Assembly (NCBI GenBank): GCA_003427395.1
Contig: BFEA01000402.1
Location: forward strand, 876,344 to 918,118
Source: Chara braunii
Lineage: Eukaryota; Streptophyta; Charophyceae; Charales; Characeae
Reading direction: 5' to 3'
DNA: 41,775 nucleotides
The translations under genes and the position numbers were made by a program. The notes under the pieces are model-generated. The model worked only from the letters and a program-made list of their open reading frames with translations. It did not search any database and was not told the DNA's origin. Positions 10,288 to 21,855 of the stretch are shown in pieces (within the stretch, counting starts at the first letter, position 1; each line of letters opens with the position of its first letter).

Positions 10288-11049
10288 CTATTGGCGTGCT
10301 ACTGCCCGGACCTCGTCCCAATCTACAACCCCTTCATCAGGATCATGGGAGCTCGCATAAACATCAACAATATTGACCATGTTCTTGAGTCCTTGACTAT
10401 GGGGAAAAAAACTTTCCTCCAGGTATAGGTCATATATCAGTTCACACGTAACACGCTCATATCCCCATTCTTGTGTCCTCAAAGCGGCTTTTGTTGCGGC
10501 CTCTATCCCCTTCTGTTCCCCAAAACACTCTTCTACCAAGAACTCAGGCAGGATGACTTGTAACGGGGCTGAGGGAAGCAGAAACTTTTCGGCTCGTTTG
10601 ACTTCTATATGGGTCACCACTCGCTCCTCCCCTTCATGGACCCTTTCTCTTGCCCATTTGTCGGCAGCTCCCTCAGTTATCCATAATGGTCTCGCAAGCA
10701 AGTTTTCATGCCCAATTGTTAACTCAATCTCATGCTTAACCCAGAATGACGAGGAGGCGTATATGGTCACTCTTACGATCGCACAACCTTGATCTTCATC
10801 AAAACCAGACTCGATCTAGGCGAAGATGCCCACGTCCATCAATGTGCCCCACCAGAAAGAGATATATTCTCCTTCCTTAACTCGCCTCGACAAGGATATC
10901 TCAAGTCCATCTTCCCTTTTGACGGGCAGGGTCATATTGAGATCTTCCTTAGCGTAAGGTATCCTGAGTTGCTTTCGCTCTGTCTGGGTTCTGCCCATCA
11001 CAGAAAACGTCCAGCATACACCTTCCGTTACCATGTTGACAATCATCAT
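10288..11049 (-). pseudogene. Unrecognised ORF, 253 codons with one in-frame TAG
   Basis: Reading from ATG at 11049, 77 codons (including GRTQTERKQLRIPYAKED) lead to TAG at 10818-10816. The same frame then continues without interruption for about 175 more codons to a stop at 10288. The second part has acidic, mixed-composition sequence such as GHENLLARPLWITEGAADKW and an EEGVVDWDEV-like tail (DPDEGVVDWDEV). Codon-like composition across the stop suggests one ancestral protein broken by a nonsense change. It lies within the region bracketed by the long direct repeats, so it may be a captured or element-specific gene. I do not recognise the family. No transmembrane segment or known catalytic motif is visible. 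Confidence 0.5.
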
Positions 11050-13679
11050 TTTTATACTCCTTCCTCTGAAAGTCTTGGCTCCTAATTATCTTTTCCTAAA
11101 ATTCATCCTTTCCAGCGTTTACGACCACCCAACTTAGAGATAGTAAATAGTAATATATCGTGATAGACAATACGTTCATAGATATCAAAGTTCATAATAA
11201 TAAACTCATAGACAATGATATATTACCTCAATATCTAACATCAATAATACTTACCAGAATCAAAAGTATTGACATTATATGCAAACTGACCAAATAGATA
11301 AAAAATATATACACATACATCATAGTGATACAATCGAGATAAAAATTTGGCCATAATAAACACCCTCAGATACAATAACAGCAAGAGTATATCACTCTAC
11401 TTCTCAACTTTGACAGAAGTATATTGTGGCGAGGGGCAGTGTAATCCTCTTTAGAAAGGATAACATCTCAAATCCCTGAGCCCTGCTCAAGGATCAAGCC
11501 GCACTGCTTCTGCCTTCGATTTCAGCATCTGCTCCTTGCAGACCCTTGGCGACAAGATAAACAACCTCACCATACATGCTTAGGGTGTTGTTGTCCCTTC
11601 CTGTGCTAGTGAACCTACTTGAACAAAATAGTTGGGGATTCACCCCCTACCTTTCTGCGGCATGTAGTAGTTGCTTCTCTTATAGACCATGGTCTGACAA
11701 GGCTCAAATACTTTTCTCCTATTCAGTACTAGTGAGGTCATCTTATCACAAAGGATACAACGACAACACCCCACTATGGACCAGGAATATAACTCTAGCG
11801 TGGGTCTCACTACACCTTACAAGACGAAGTTATAACTTTTTCAAAGTCGTCTCTCAGGAGAAACAATAACATAGAATTGCAACCTTCCTTAGTGTAGACC
11901 TTACACATTGACCATTTCTTGGAAAGAAACTTATCTCAAGGAAGTGGTCACTGAATTCACCTCTGAATCCGCATCATACGTGGATTCTGCACAATTTCTC
12001 TACCCCTCTTTGAAGCGCAATCCAAATACACAGACTTAACAGACAACACTAAGTCGATAAATGGACTTGAGACGCTCATCTAAATCCTCGCAGACTGATA
12101 AGTTCAAATACATACTTCAGATACATAGCCCATGTAAATATTTATGACAAGGATAACTATTAAAAGAATATATTCATCAAGCACATAGTTTCACATAATT
12201 AGACATTAGGCAAGCGTACTCAGATAAGATCTGACATATATGGATGAGTTCAATATATAACTCAAGGAAAAAATTCCCTCAGGAGAATAGTCTCAAGTCC
12301 CTAGCTCCACTCGTAGATTCAAGTGGATGGTCCAATCCTGAAAAGATTCAAGTGAAGGTCTAAGATCACCTACATCTCACTGCCCTATCAATTATAAGCA
12401 AAAGTAGTCTAAGTGTTAGCCTTTCACTGTTACTCCTACTGCTCCTAGGATCAAATATCATTTTTTTAGAGAAGTTGTCATATAGATATACTACTTCTCG
12501 CAGTCCTTTCCATTGAGGTCTTAACACGACGTTCACTGCATTTACCTACTGCCTTATACACCTAGTTCAAACACATCACGCGTGACAGACCTCACACTTT
12601 CATGGTGATATAAGTTGAACGAATGTTTATAACCCAGACTCAAGGATCCAAATCCATGCTCACGAATGACCTTCAACGCCCTTAGCCTAACTCTCCTCGA
12701 AGTCTCTTGATGACTTCTAACATAATAGGTTTCCTTATTCATCCTCGGCCTCACTCTCATACAAGAGTACCAAGTTGCTCTCATGACCACTCAGATGACT
12801 CTCTCGACCATAATAGGCACCTTATAAGGCCAACTCCCACAACCATCATATTTAGCTCTGTTGATACCACCTCATCCTATCTTAGTTGTATCGAACATGC
12901 AAACCATCACCCAAAGTTTGTTAACTATCAGTCTGAGGGTCAGAAGAGGTACCAACTCCAACTACCATCCTACTAGTTAGAGTACATGAGCGCATAGTCA
13001 GAACGCTCATCACTCTCGCGCCACCCTTACTACATCAAACAAAAACCAACCCGCACAATCAACCCTCACTCGCTCTGTATCCAACACCAACGATCGGTTA
13101 ACCATAAAAGTCCAAAGAAAACTACCCATTTTGCTTATTTCTCACATTCCCATACCCGGATGTCGTTCCACCAGGGACAACGGTAGGCAACCGTTATCCC
13201 CGACAATGGCACCACCTGTCGAGCGCATTAGTCCAGCGCCGCGCAAAGGCGGGACCCTCCCAGCCGTGTCACGCAGGAGTTAGTCTAATCCTCGTCGTGA
13301 TACACATGGAGTATTTCGTAAGCCGCTCCGACTGAGTGCGCCAGCCATACCTCTTGCGAGCCCCTACGACAGGATAGGGTCAACGCGAGGCACGACTTAC
13401 CTCCACCTTACAGGAGTTGTCACCTCCCTTCGGTGGGTGTATCCCCGCTGAGCTACCAGTCCACAGTACGAAAGTTAATCAGTTGCAATCGCAGAGGTGG
13501 ACCAGCCGAGGGCGTTTCTCGTTCGCTATAGCATAGGGGGTACGCGTGGTCCCACGCCTTTATCGAACCTGCACGTGAACCGACACGATGGAGGGCTGAA
13601 GTCTCAAACACGATTCGTCGTCGGTCGTTTAGGACGTATCCCAGTCACCACGTGTACGCCACACTACGAACATAGAAAT

Positions 13680-13681
<2 letters not shown>
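11050..13681. other. Internal region of the putative LTR-like element, middle part
   Basis: AT-rich non-coding DNA with many short CTCA-type words. The ORFs near 11576-11869 and 12554-12976 overlap on opposite strands or lack any motif. Nothing is supported. Confidence 0.45.

Positions 13682-13736
<55 letters not shown>
13682..13736. repeat. (CA)n microsatellite
   Basis: About 27 CA units. The ORFs spanning it on both strands are repeat translations. Confidence 0.97.
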
Positions 13737-13738
<2 letters not shown>

Positions 13739-15000
13739 AACGACACAATCACAAACAACGCAACAATAACATAAATAATCCAAGTCCCTTCAGTAGTCAT
13801 CCCATAACCTTCCGACACAGAAATCAGATAGACGATGCGTGCGAGACTTAATATAAAATCGTGCGGAAGGCAGGGCCTACTCATATCGGCTAGTAATGCA
13901 TGAATACGCAAGCAGTCGCAATCATGGCGTATTATGTAGTACCCATACTCATGCGGTCCTCGTTACGCTCGAGGGTTACATTGGCAGGCGCCTTGAGGGG
14001 TTAATCTCTCGACGGTAGACAACTGCCAAGTGCGGTTGAAAACCACACCGTCTTTTGCACCCTGCGGAGAGTGGGTGGTACAAAGATTCATACCTGTGGT
14101 GACAGTCGTCTCTTATCGCCCTGGAGACCAACTCCATCATCCAGGGCATGGAGAGAAATCAAGGGGTTTGAATTTGATGGCTGTCACGGATTACAACGTC
14201 CAACTATAATAATTCTAAAAAGCAAATGATAAAAGGGAGTCTCCCTTTTCTCTCAAAGCATAATCTGTTTAACCCTTACGCACAGTCGCGATATGCTGCG
14301 CCAACACTCAAAGCATATATATGTACATATATAAATAATGGTCATTAATATAAGACGATCACTTCTCACAGTCACAATGAGACTCCTCTCAGTCATATAT
14401 GTATGTAATCGCAGACAGTCACATCCAGAGTCCGAACCACAAAACATACCTGCAATCACATCAAGGATTCAAACAAAAAGTTCACACACTACACGGGGTC
14501 AACTTCAACCATTCTCTGCGCTCACACCCGTCGCTTTAGCCATACAAGTCTCACTCTTTGTGCAACTCTCAAAATAAAATACTCAGCGCCTTAATTAAAT
14601 AACCATTCAATAAAGTACGGGTAAAAAACACAACGAAATAATTCAAACCACGGGGCTAAGGCCGTTAGGTTGAATGACAAGAGTGAATTGGAATTGAATC
14701 GTAAACTGACGAATCGACAATCAACCTGTTATCAGTGATAACAGAAGATGATCCTCGTAGGATCAAGTTGAATCTAGCCCAATCTGCCCAGATCCTGAAT
14801 CAAACGATCAAAATGACCTGTAACACATGGCAGACAAATTTCCAAGCTAAACCATCAGTGTATGGGGAATGAATCTCCATAGCACATTCTTACTCAAAAG
14901 CTTCATGCCAATTAATTCAAAATCTACCTCTAAGCCAGTGCCCAAACCAAGGTAGACATGTGACAGAATGTCCACTATATAGGGTGGATCGTCGGTATCG
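13737..15000. other. Internal region of the putative LTR-like element, right part
   Basis: No gene is supported. Two adjacent perfect hairpins occur: CTGTTATCA-G-TGATAACAG (14726-14744) and GATCCT-CGT-AGGATC (14750-14764). Confidence 0.5.
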
Positions 15001-15360
15001 TCACTTGTCAAAATATAACCTATCTCCTTTAAACTAAGAAAATTTTGGCAGCGCTTCCCGTAAGAAAAATGCCTTCTCAGAATTTATACTAGCCCCAATA
15101 TGAAACCCGAAATAAACTTCAAGTTTTCAAAGTCAAATTTTGTCTACCTCCCTGAATTAACAAAAATTTGTGCAACACTCTCTTTAGAAATAAGACTTTC
15201 CAGATTTTTACTAAGTCATATATAAAATTTAGACAAGTTGAACTTTGACAAATCAAAATTTGACTAGATCATTGGATTTGCAAAAATTTCGGCAGCGCTT
15301 CCCGTAGAGAAAGTAACTTACCAAGATTTATACAAAGCCAAGTATAACAAAAGATCCCAG
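15001..15360. repeat. 120-bp tandem array with the GGCAGCGCTTCCCGTA motif
   Basis: Three units start at 15041, 15161 and 15281. Each begins AAAATTT, followed by (T/C)GGCAGCGCTTCCCGTA in units one and three and by a diverged GTGCAACACTCTCTTTAG in unit two. The motif is the same as in the 5040-5345 array. Confidence 0.7.
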
Positions 15361-15619
15361 AAAATGCGAGAATTGTCCTAAGTAAAAGAAAGTTAGCCCA
15401 AAAAATGCAGAAATTGAACTAACTCCTATCGCTCTAGCACGTGTTGAGCAGCTAAAGAAACTATCTATCAAACCGAAACTCGGACTAAGTGGTAATCTCA
15501 CTCAGCCACATGCAAGACCAAACCACAAAGGTAAGTACTCTCACCATTTCAAAGTCAACCTTGTCAAACAATAATTCATAGTCTTTCAATGATTTATCCC
15601 TTTATACCCATCTTACATA

Positions 15620-16345
15620 AGGCATAAAGCTAGACCACCCACACTTATGGAACAATGTCAAGCTCAGCCATTGAGTACGCACAAACACAGAGGGCACTAC
15701 AACTTTTCTCTTCCTTGGGCACATGACTAGGTTAACCAACCTAGTCGCCCTGAACTATTTAAGTATATAAGTTATATATAATTATCTGCACTTAATCTTT
15801 TAAGGTAGCATATGACTGAACTGATCATCGTAGCTCGAGGTTCAGCCTGCCCCTCCTTACTATAAGTTTATTCTTTACTTAATACTCTCTTCAGTTTGTG
15901 ATAAATTATAGTCAGACCACCCAAACGTATGAGACAGTGTCTGACCAGCTTGTTCATAGGTAAAGTAGTAATAAGATATAGTCAAGTTATAACGTTTCGG
16001 TTCCAGCATGTGCGTGGCATTGGACCAAGACCACCAAACTTATGAAATATGTCTGGTTTTCCACCTGATTTATTCTCTTAATGGTAAGGCAGGAAAAGGT
16101 TGAGTCACCTTAACTTATGGGACAGTGCACAGACCCCCTCGTTCAAAACCAAAAGAAACTGAGAAAACCCAAAATAAGCAAGGCAACCAAGCCACCCAAA
16201 CTTATGGGATAATGCTTCGTCCTCAAAAAATAAACCACATACAGCCTTTGCAAGTCAGAGCAACCAGACCACCCAAACTTATGGGACATGTTTGACCCTC
16301 TAGGCGACTCAGAAATAAACATCGCACAGGGTCTCCTCAAACTTA
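15620..16345. repeat. Diverged tandem motif series (ACCACCCAAACTTATGGGA)
   Basis: The motif recurs about seven times at irregular 70-280-bp spacing: near 15634, 15918, 16030, 16104, 16189, 16269 and a shortened form at 16335. It is usually followed by CA(A/G)TGTCTGACC-like sequence. The series stops 150 bp before the right long direct repeat and has no counterpart before the left copy. Confidence 0.65.
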
Positions 16346-16502
16346 TGAAGATTTGCCCAACCCTTGATGGACCCAGTCAAACACAAGCGATACTGTCTTT
16401 CTCCCATCCTTCCCTTAGATGCAATCCCTTCCCACAATCTGCTTTCAGTCAAACAACAAAACCGAAACCGACTTTACACAAATATTCCTTTATTAAGTCC
16501 GA

Positions 16503-17560
16503 CTTGTGTCATAAAAGTCAAACTGAAAGTCAAAGTAGTGATGCATACAATATACCCAGTCAAAACGTAACAAGAATTACAAATTGGGGTTATAATCGGG
16601 TTTATACAAGGAAAGTGAAATCTTTTACCTCTCAGTTCGCTGCCTCCATAACTCCTCCTGAGTTCCGTCAGAGCTCCCACAGTCGGTGGGCAAACTCCCC
16701 ACAGAGTCTTGATGCGACCCTACGGGTTGCAATCCCGCCTGCCGGCTTCCTCTCTGAACAGGACTAGACTTAAATTAAGAAGGGCAGAAGGAGGGGTTTT
16801 AGACTCTCGAGATACAGGAGGGGGACTGACCCAACTCCCAGGAGAGGACCTTGCGATCTTCATCGCCTGAGGGCTCCGCAATGATGACCAATAAACGCGG
16901 CAGATGGCCAAATCGAAACCAATGCGCAAGATAACTGTCTCTGACGCATTCCCAAGTCGCAATAGTAGCCCTCCTTGTAAGCCTTTAAACCGCCGAACTA
17001 ATCCCCTGGTTGAGCCTAACCACTCCTTCAAACAGCAACCTCGATCCCTCTCACCAAACTCTGATACCCCGCGTGGTCGTCGCTCGGTCTCGATCGCTGA
17101 ATCTCTTTGATGAAAGTCTAATGCGGCAACCGCTAGTGCTAGGCCCAAGGTTGGGTCTAACTCTGACGAACACCTAAATAAACCGATATTGCGCGACGGG
17201 CAGTCCCATCGAATCATTTTCACAACCACATTATTGTCGACGTCGTCCTCCGCACGTACACAAAAGTCACAGGCAAGCGCATCAATCAACGAGACATAAT
17301 CTTTTTAAACCAACTAGTTTAATCATAACAAAAAGACGTGGGGCGATCACGCCAACTCTTCAGTCATCAACAAATAAAAAGATCACGCGCGCCTTAAATT
17401 TGCGTGCCCACACACTCTCTTCTCTAGTCAATCATCTAGTCAACGTAAACGACATGCATAACCGCGCCTCGCCGGTATACTTTAAACTTTAAACCAAACT
17501 TATTTTCTGTCGCTTGCGAAAACCAGGGCGGATACCCTTGTAAGGGTATTCGCACCGACA
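16503..17560. repeat. Long direct repeat, right copy (LTR-like)
   Basis: Partner of 6495-7678, without the AT-rich insertion. The two copies differ by many substitutions, mostly of transition type, plus small indels, so the duplication is not recent. The right boundary at 17560 falls inside an ORF1-like minus-strand reading frame, suggesting the element inserted into or beside an older LINE. Confidence 0.75.
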
Positions 17561-18690
17561 CCGCCATGGCAGCCGCCGCTTCCTTGTACCTCCAGGGTTA
17601 ACATCGAGTTGTCCCGCAAGGTGGATGTTTTCAGGATTAAGGATCTGCCTCGAGATGCTCGTCCTGGTACCCTTGGTGGGCGCAGAACATCGTTATAAGA
17701 TGATTCTTTAACACTCATGGTCGAGGATTTGGTCTTTGATGACGATGCCTTGGCTGAAGAGGAAGCTTTGGATAAAGAGGCTCCGGAATGTGAAGCCTTA
17801 GACGATTCGCTGCTTTGATGTGAGCTTGTTTGTCTTGAACCGCTTGTTGCTGGAGCATGGCTGCTTCACTCACTGGGCGTTGGGCTTGGGGATCGACGTC
17901 GTTGTCTTCATGGACACTGATCAGCTAGGTGGAAAAATCTGTGACATTTGCTGCACCGTGGGGTGCGAGCATGTGCTACTTGAACCCCGATGACTTGACC
18001 TTGGAATTTCGTGAACTTAAACGACTCCTTCAGCTTGGGCAGAGCTTCGATAGCTATATCTAGGCGGACATTAATGAGCCTCGGGGTTCGAGCGCCCTGT
18101 TCCGGTGGGTATACCTTCCGTATTGGACCTATTGCTCCTTCCGCTGCCGCCTCCAAATAACAATAGGTGTCGATTGGAACATCGATCACCTTAATCTAGG
18201 AATATTGTTTATCCTCCTTTCACCTTGCAACCTGGATTTTCGCCTTGGTCATCCATGGGTTAAATGCTATCGAATACCACCTCCCTCTTAAGGCTACCCT
18301 CGTATCCTTCTCTTTCAATATCAAATCCGTCACCGCCTTGTACTCTGCCACGTAGGACAGTACGTTGCTTGACTCAATACATACTCTTCCTCTCGTGATT
18401 GCTTCGTCGAACCTTTTCTCACCCAGTCTGATATCTTCAAATGTCCTGATGACTTCCTCCTTCAACTTCTTTGGTAGGTTCTTCGATCCTTCCTGAAAAA
18501 TAACAATCACCGTTCTTTCCTTCAACCATTTTGACTTTAATTTCGTCCAGTGAAGGATTGAAGATGACTTGTGTTTTATTGCCTTTTCCTCTTATCTCCC
18601 CAATATCCCATCATGTTGGTAGAATGCCCACATCGTACCACTTTGACAGCATATCACGAACTCTATCTTCCTCTGACCAGTAATTGATAC
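17500..18690 (-). pseudogene. LINE ORF1-like protein (DUF4283-like plus CCHC knuckle), decayed
   Basis: On the minus strand a coding-like reading runs from about 18690 to 17500. A DUF4283-like region includes ALRGRWYSIAFNPWMTKAKI and, after interruptions, IKVIDVPIDTYCYLE and RLINVRLDIAIEALPKL. A zinc knuckle CSKCHRFFHLADQC (C-x2-C-x4-H-x4-C, 17955-17914) follows, then a Ser/Lys-rich linker and a basic C-terminus. In plant LINEs this protein binds element RNA. Breaks: TGA at 18611, a frameshift between about 18510 and 18589, TGA at 18220, TAG at 18196 (where the family usually has Trp), TGA at 17908 and TGA at 17866. The last ~19 codons lie in the adjoining direct repeat, so the original 3' part is lost. 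Family assignment rests on pattern recognition. Confidence 0.65.
17532..17549. other. Dyad ATACCCTT-GT-AAGGGTAT
   Basis: A perfect 8-bp inverted repeat with a 2-nt loop, extended by GCG/CGC on both sides with one mismatch. The left direct repeat has the same structure at 7650-7667 (one arm mismatch, flanks GTG/CAC). A third copy lies at 22444-22461. Confidence 0.8.
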
Positions 18691-18883
18691 GTGTCGGCGG
18701 GGGACATTGATTCTGCTCTCCATCCTTCTCTTCTCCTTAGGCACTGGGCGTGGTGGCTCTTTGATAGCATATCACAAACTCTAGCTTCCTCTGACCAGTA
18801 ATTAGTATGTGCCGGCGGGGGAGATTGATTTTGCTCTTCATCCTTCTCTTCTCCTTAGGCGTCGCGCATGGTGGCTTCTTGAT
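18648..18883. repeat. 118-bp tandem duplication
   Basis: Unit one (18648-18765) and unit two (18766-18883) both run from AGCATATCAC through CTTCCTCTGACCAGTAATT and CCTTCTCTTCTCCTTAGG to GGTGGC, with scattered mismatches. It lies at the 5' edge of the decayed ORF1 and may duplicate its leader. Confidence 0.85.
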
Positions 18884-20204
18884 GAATGTCATCGTATGAT
18901 CCCATCATACCCACGTCTCCCACATGAGGTTGGGATGCTTCATCTTCCTGTAGATGAGATTTGCTAGTGTCTACTTCCATCTCCCCACGCATCTGGCAAC
19001 TGTGGTTGTACACTTTCATAGCGGGCTGGAGTACTTTGTGCCTTCTTCTTCCTTGGTTGGCAGGTACCTCGCTCGTTGGGGCTTCTTGGCTATCTTAGCA
19101 AGCTTTTAAAAATAATCACTACAGTGAGTTGTAACTATGGAGTGGTACCATGTGATTGGGTGACTCATTCCATAGTTCTAAGTATGGCCAGGGGGTGGGC
19201 TGACCTACGAGTGACGAGGCGTTCGTCAATGTCTTCCACCTTGCGTCACACGCAAAACCTATTGTCAACTTCGATAGCCGACGTGAGGGCGGTCAGACCG
19301 GTCGAAGCCGGTAACGGCAGGACCGAGCGCAAAGGTTAGTGTCGTGAACCGATGCCCCCCAGGGCCGGTCATGGCATTTCCAAATCTATTTTGGGGTTGA
19401 AGAGATAAAACCCCTTTCAGTTTGATGTATCTAGACCCGTTTTCCAGGGCAGATACAGCGGGGAAAGGGATGTACTTAATCTTTTTCTTTACGACCCTTC
19501 CATTTACATGCTCCCTCTAAAAAACGGGAGTCTGACAGTTACCTCTGGCGGTTTTCGCTAGAGGTAGCACCTCATGAGGACAAGTGTCCTCACTAGAATG
19601 CTGCAAAAAAAATAAAAACCTAAAAGAAAATGAAAACAAATAAAACTACATCTAACTGCACGTGCCTGACCCTTACCTTGGCCAGGTGCATGCTATTGGA
19701 ACTAACAGCCTTCTCCCTTTTTCCCTTTGCCCTCCCTTGAAAATGGGGAAGGTAGTTGTCAGGTTGGGAGAGGTAGGTCCTCCCTCTCCCAGCCTCCCGT
19801 TTTCCTCCTCCTTCTTCTCTCCAACTCCCTCAGCTTCCATCTTCATGCGTGCGCCGTGGGCCGCGAGATCCAAAATCTTGCGGCTACGGTTATTCGCAAC
19901 AAAAATGAGGTGCGAGCCTTTACGCTCTCACACAACCAAAATGGTTGTTCTTTCCCAACTGTGAGGCAACAACCTCAGTTTATCTTTATTTTTTGTTTTA
20001 GTCGCAGCACCTGAGGTGGCATCTGTTGCTCCAGCAATGGCGCCTGTTCCTTTCCCTGAACGAGAAGGAAAAGGGAAGGAACAAAAATATAACAAGAAAA
20101 TAAAAATAAAAACAAAAACAGAGCCCCCCCCCCTGGGCGCTCGTCCTGTAAGTGCATCCCGTTGAAACAAGAGGCGGGGGGAGGGGAGACACAGTGTGGC
20201 TGTG
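18884..20204. other. Non-coding stretch
   Basis: No gene is supported. Short hairpins occur near 19541-19565 (CCTCT-GGCG/CGCT-AGAGG) and 19576-19591 (GAGGACA-AG-TGTCCTC). The stretch from about 19715 to 19840 is pyrimidine-rich. Confidence 0.45.
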
Positions 20205-20352
20205 TATATTTCCATGTTTTGGCTCAAGATTCATTCGATTTTGCTCATCCTCCCGATGGAAGTACCATGAGGCCAACGACGCGGTTAGAGACTTACCTGT
20301 TGGGCGGCTCATAGCTTATCCTACTGATAAAAACAGTCGAAAACCAGTAAGA

Positions 20353-20445
<93 letters not shown>

Positions 20446-20500
20446 ACACACAGAAGTCCAGTAGTGTACAGTTCCATATTCTGCTGGTAGATCCATTCGA
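20205..20500. repeat. Two short-repeat copies flanking a CT/CA microsatellite
   Basis: On the minus strand, 20260-20205 reads AAAATCGAATGAATCTTGAG...AACATGG and 20500-20470 reads AAATCGAATGGATCTACC...ATATGG. Both are relatives of the repeat at 3227-3380. Between them lies a compound (CT)n (20356-20410) plus (CA)n (20409-20452) tract. Confidence 0.65.
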
Positions 20501-21723
20501 TTTACCGTAGGGCCAGCCGCCAGGTAAGAGACTCAGCCCGTTCGTCGAAAACGAACGAGCACTTCCATAAGCTCGTAGAAACGAGAAAGGAAAAAAAAAT
20601 TAAAAACAATCTAAAAAAAATCTAAGAGAAAAAAATCTAAAAATAAATATTTAAACCACCACTACCTGCAAGCCTCCGAATTTCAAGTAGTAACCTACTA
20701 CCTGAAGTGTGAGGAGGCTGGGCTCACCGTCAATAAAATCCATCGGCGGCATCGGTGCGTCATTGGCCTCCGGACTTCGTAGAGCCTTTTCAGTGTCAGT
20801 CGTGCTGCAGGTAGCGGTGGTTTAAAAAACTAAGAAGCAAAAAAACCAACTTACCCCAAACAGCAAAACGGCTGCCCGTTTTCAACGGCCGCATGCTGTC
20901 TTTTTTGGGGACTGCAAGTCCCAGCCACTTGCGCGCCATCTGGCGCTTTATTTCGTTTTTTTTTTTTTTTTTTTTCTCCATAACCGTCGTCCTGAGCCAA
21001 CGGTTTCCTCCCTGCTGGTATGCGTCAGCCCTTATCAAAGCACTGACCGGGGATTGATCCCCCAACTTGCAGAAGGGATCGAAAATTTTACTTGAACCTT
21101 TTCTCGAGTTACGTGTGTCATCTTTGCGTAAGGGCCATGCAGTAGCTACGCGGCCATTTTCGGCCGTGAGATCTGACGATCTCGTGGTCGAAATCGACCG
21201 CGCCTCATGCCCATCCTGATGGGCCGCTCTGAAAGGAGCTTGCCCAAGTAGGGCATTGTCGGGTTCGATCCTGGAATCCGTCGGGTGAAACCCGACATGT
21301 TATCCTACTGGGCTAGCTTCTTCCACGGATGTAGATGGAGCAACTTTTCTATAAGAAGAGTGTTCGCCCTACTATCTTGGTCGTCCTATGGCTCCGCGGA
21401 CCCTACTAACCCTTCAGGCCATAGGACCGTCCTTCCCTCGCTAGGGCATGGCTGCGCATGTTGGCGCGGTAGTCCCTGTTAGCCCCCCAAGCCCTGAATT
21501 GCATGGGTGCTAAACCGTGCGACATCATTTTAAGTAGAATAAAAGTTAGAATTAGTATTTCAATGGTCGTACGTCCCTGCGGCTCGCCAGACGTGAACTG
21601 AGGCCAGTCGTACCGCCACAATTGGATACGCCATTACTCTTGAACACCGCAAGCGTCCGGACTAGGGTTTTCAAAACAGTTTTAATCTCGGTCATAAGTT
21701 AGCTTGAATCTGCGTAGCACGGC
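20501..21723. other. Non-coding stretch with a box B-like site
   Basis: No gene is supported. GGTTCGATCC at 21262-21271 matches tRNA box B, followed by a GTCGGGT-GAA-ACCCGAC hairpin near 21279-21295. No matching box A or cloverleaf was found. T-run at 20956-20975. Confidence 0.45.
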
Positions 21724-21830
21724 GAACGTGTTCGCGCCCCTTCACGTTAGCGCCCTTCACGTTTGCGCGAACGTGTTCACACGTTCGCGCGAACAGCTAG
21801 CGAACATGTTCGGGCGAACATATTTTTTTT
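21724..21830. repeat. Cluster of GAAC(G/A)TGTTC palindromes
   Basis: The 10-bp palindrome GAACGTGTTC occurs near 21725 and 21768 and GAACATGTTC near 21803, mixed with GCGCGAAC and TTCGCGC words. Related GTTCG words recur at 22282-22340, beyond the MITE inserted between. The cluster is probably one arm of an older foldback element. Confidence 0.55.
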
Positions 21831-21855
21831 TCGTAAAAAAATAAAATAAAAAATA

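Noticed and set aside
17500-18690. Alternative genetic code with TGA as a sense codon
   Set aside because: One stop is TAG, Trp is written TGG throughout, and a frameshift is also present; a decayed retroelement with CpG deamination is simpler.
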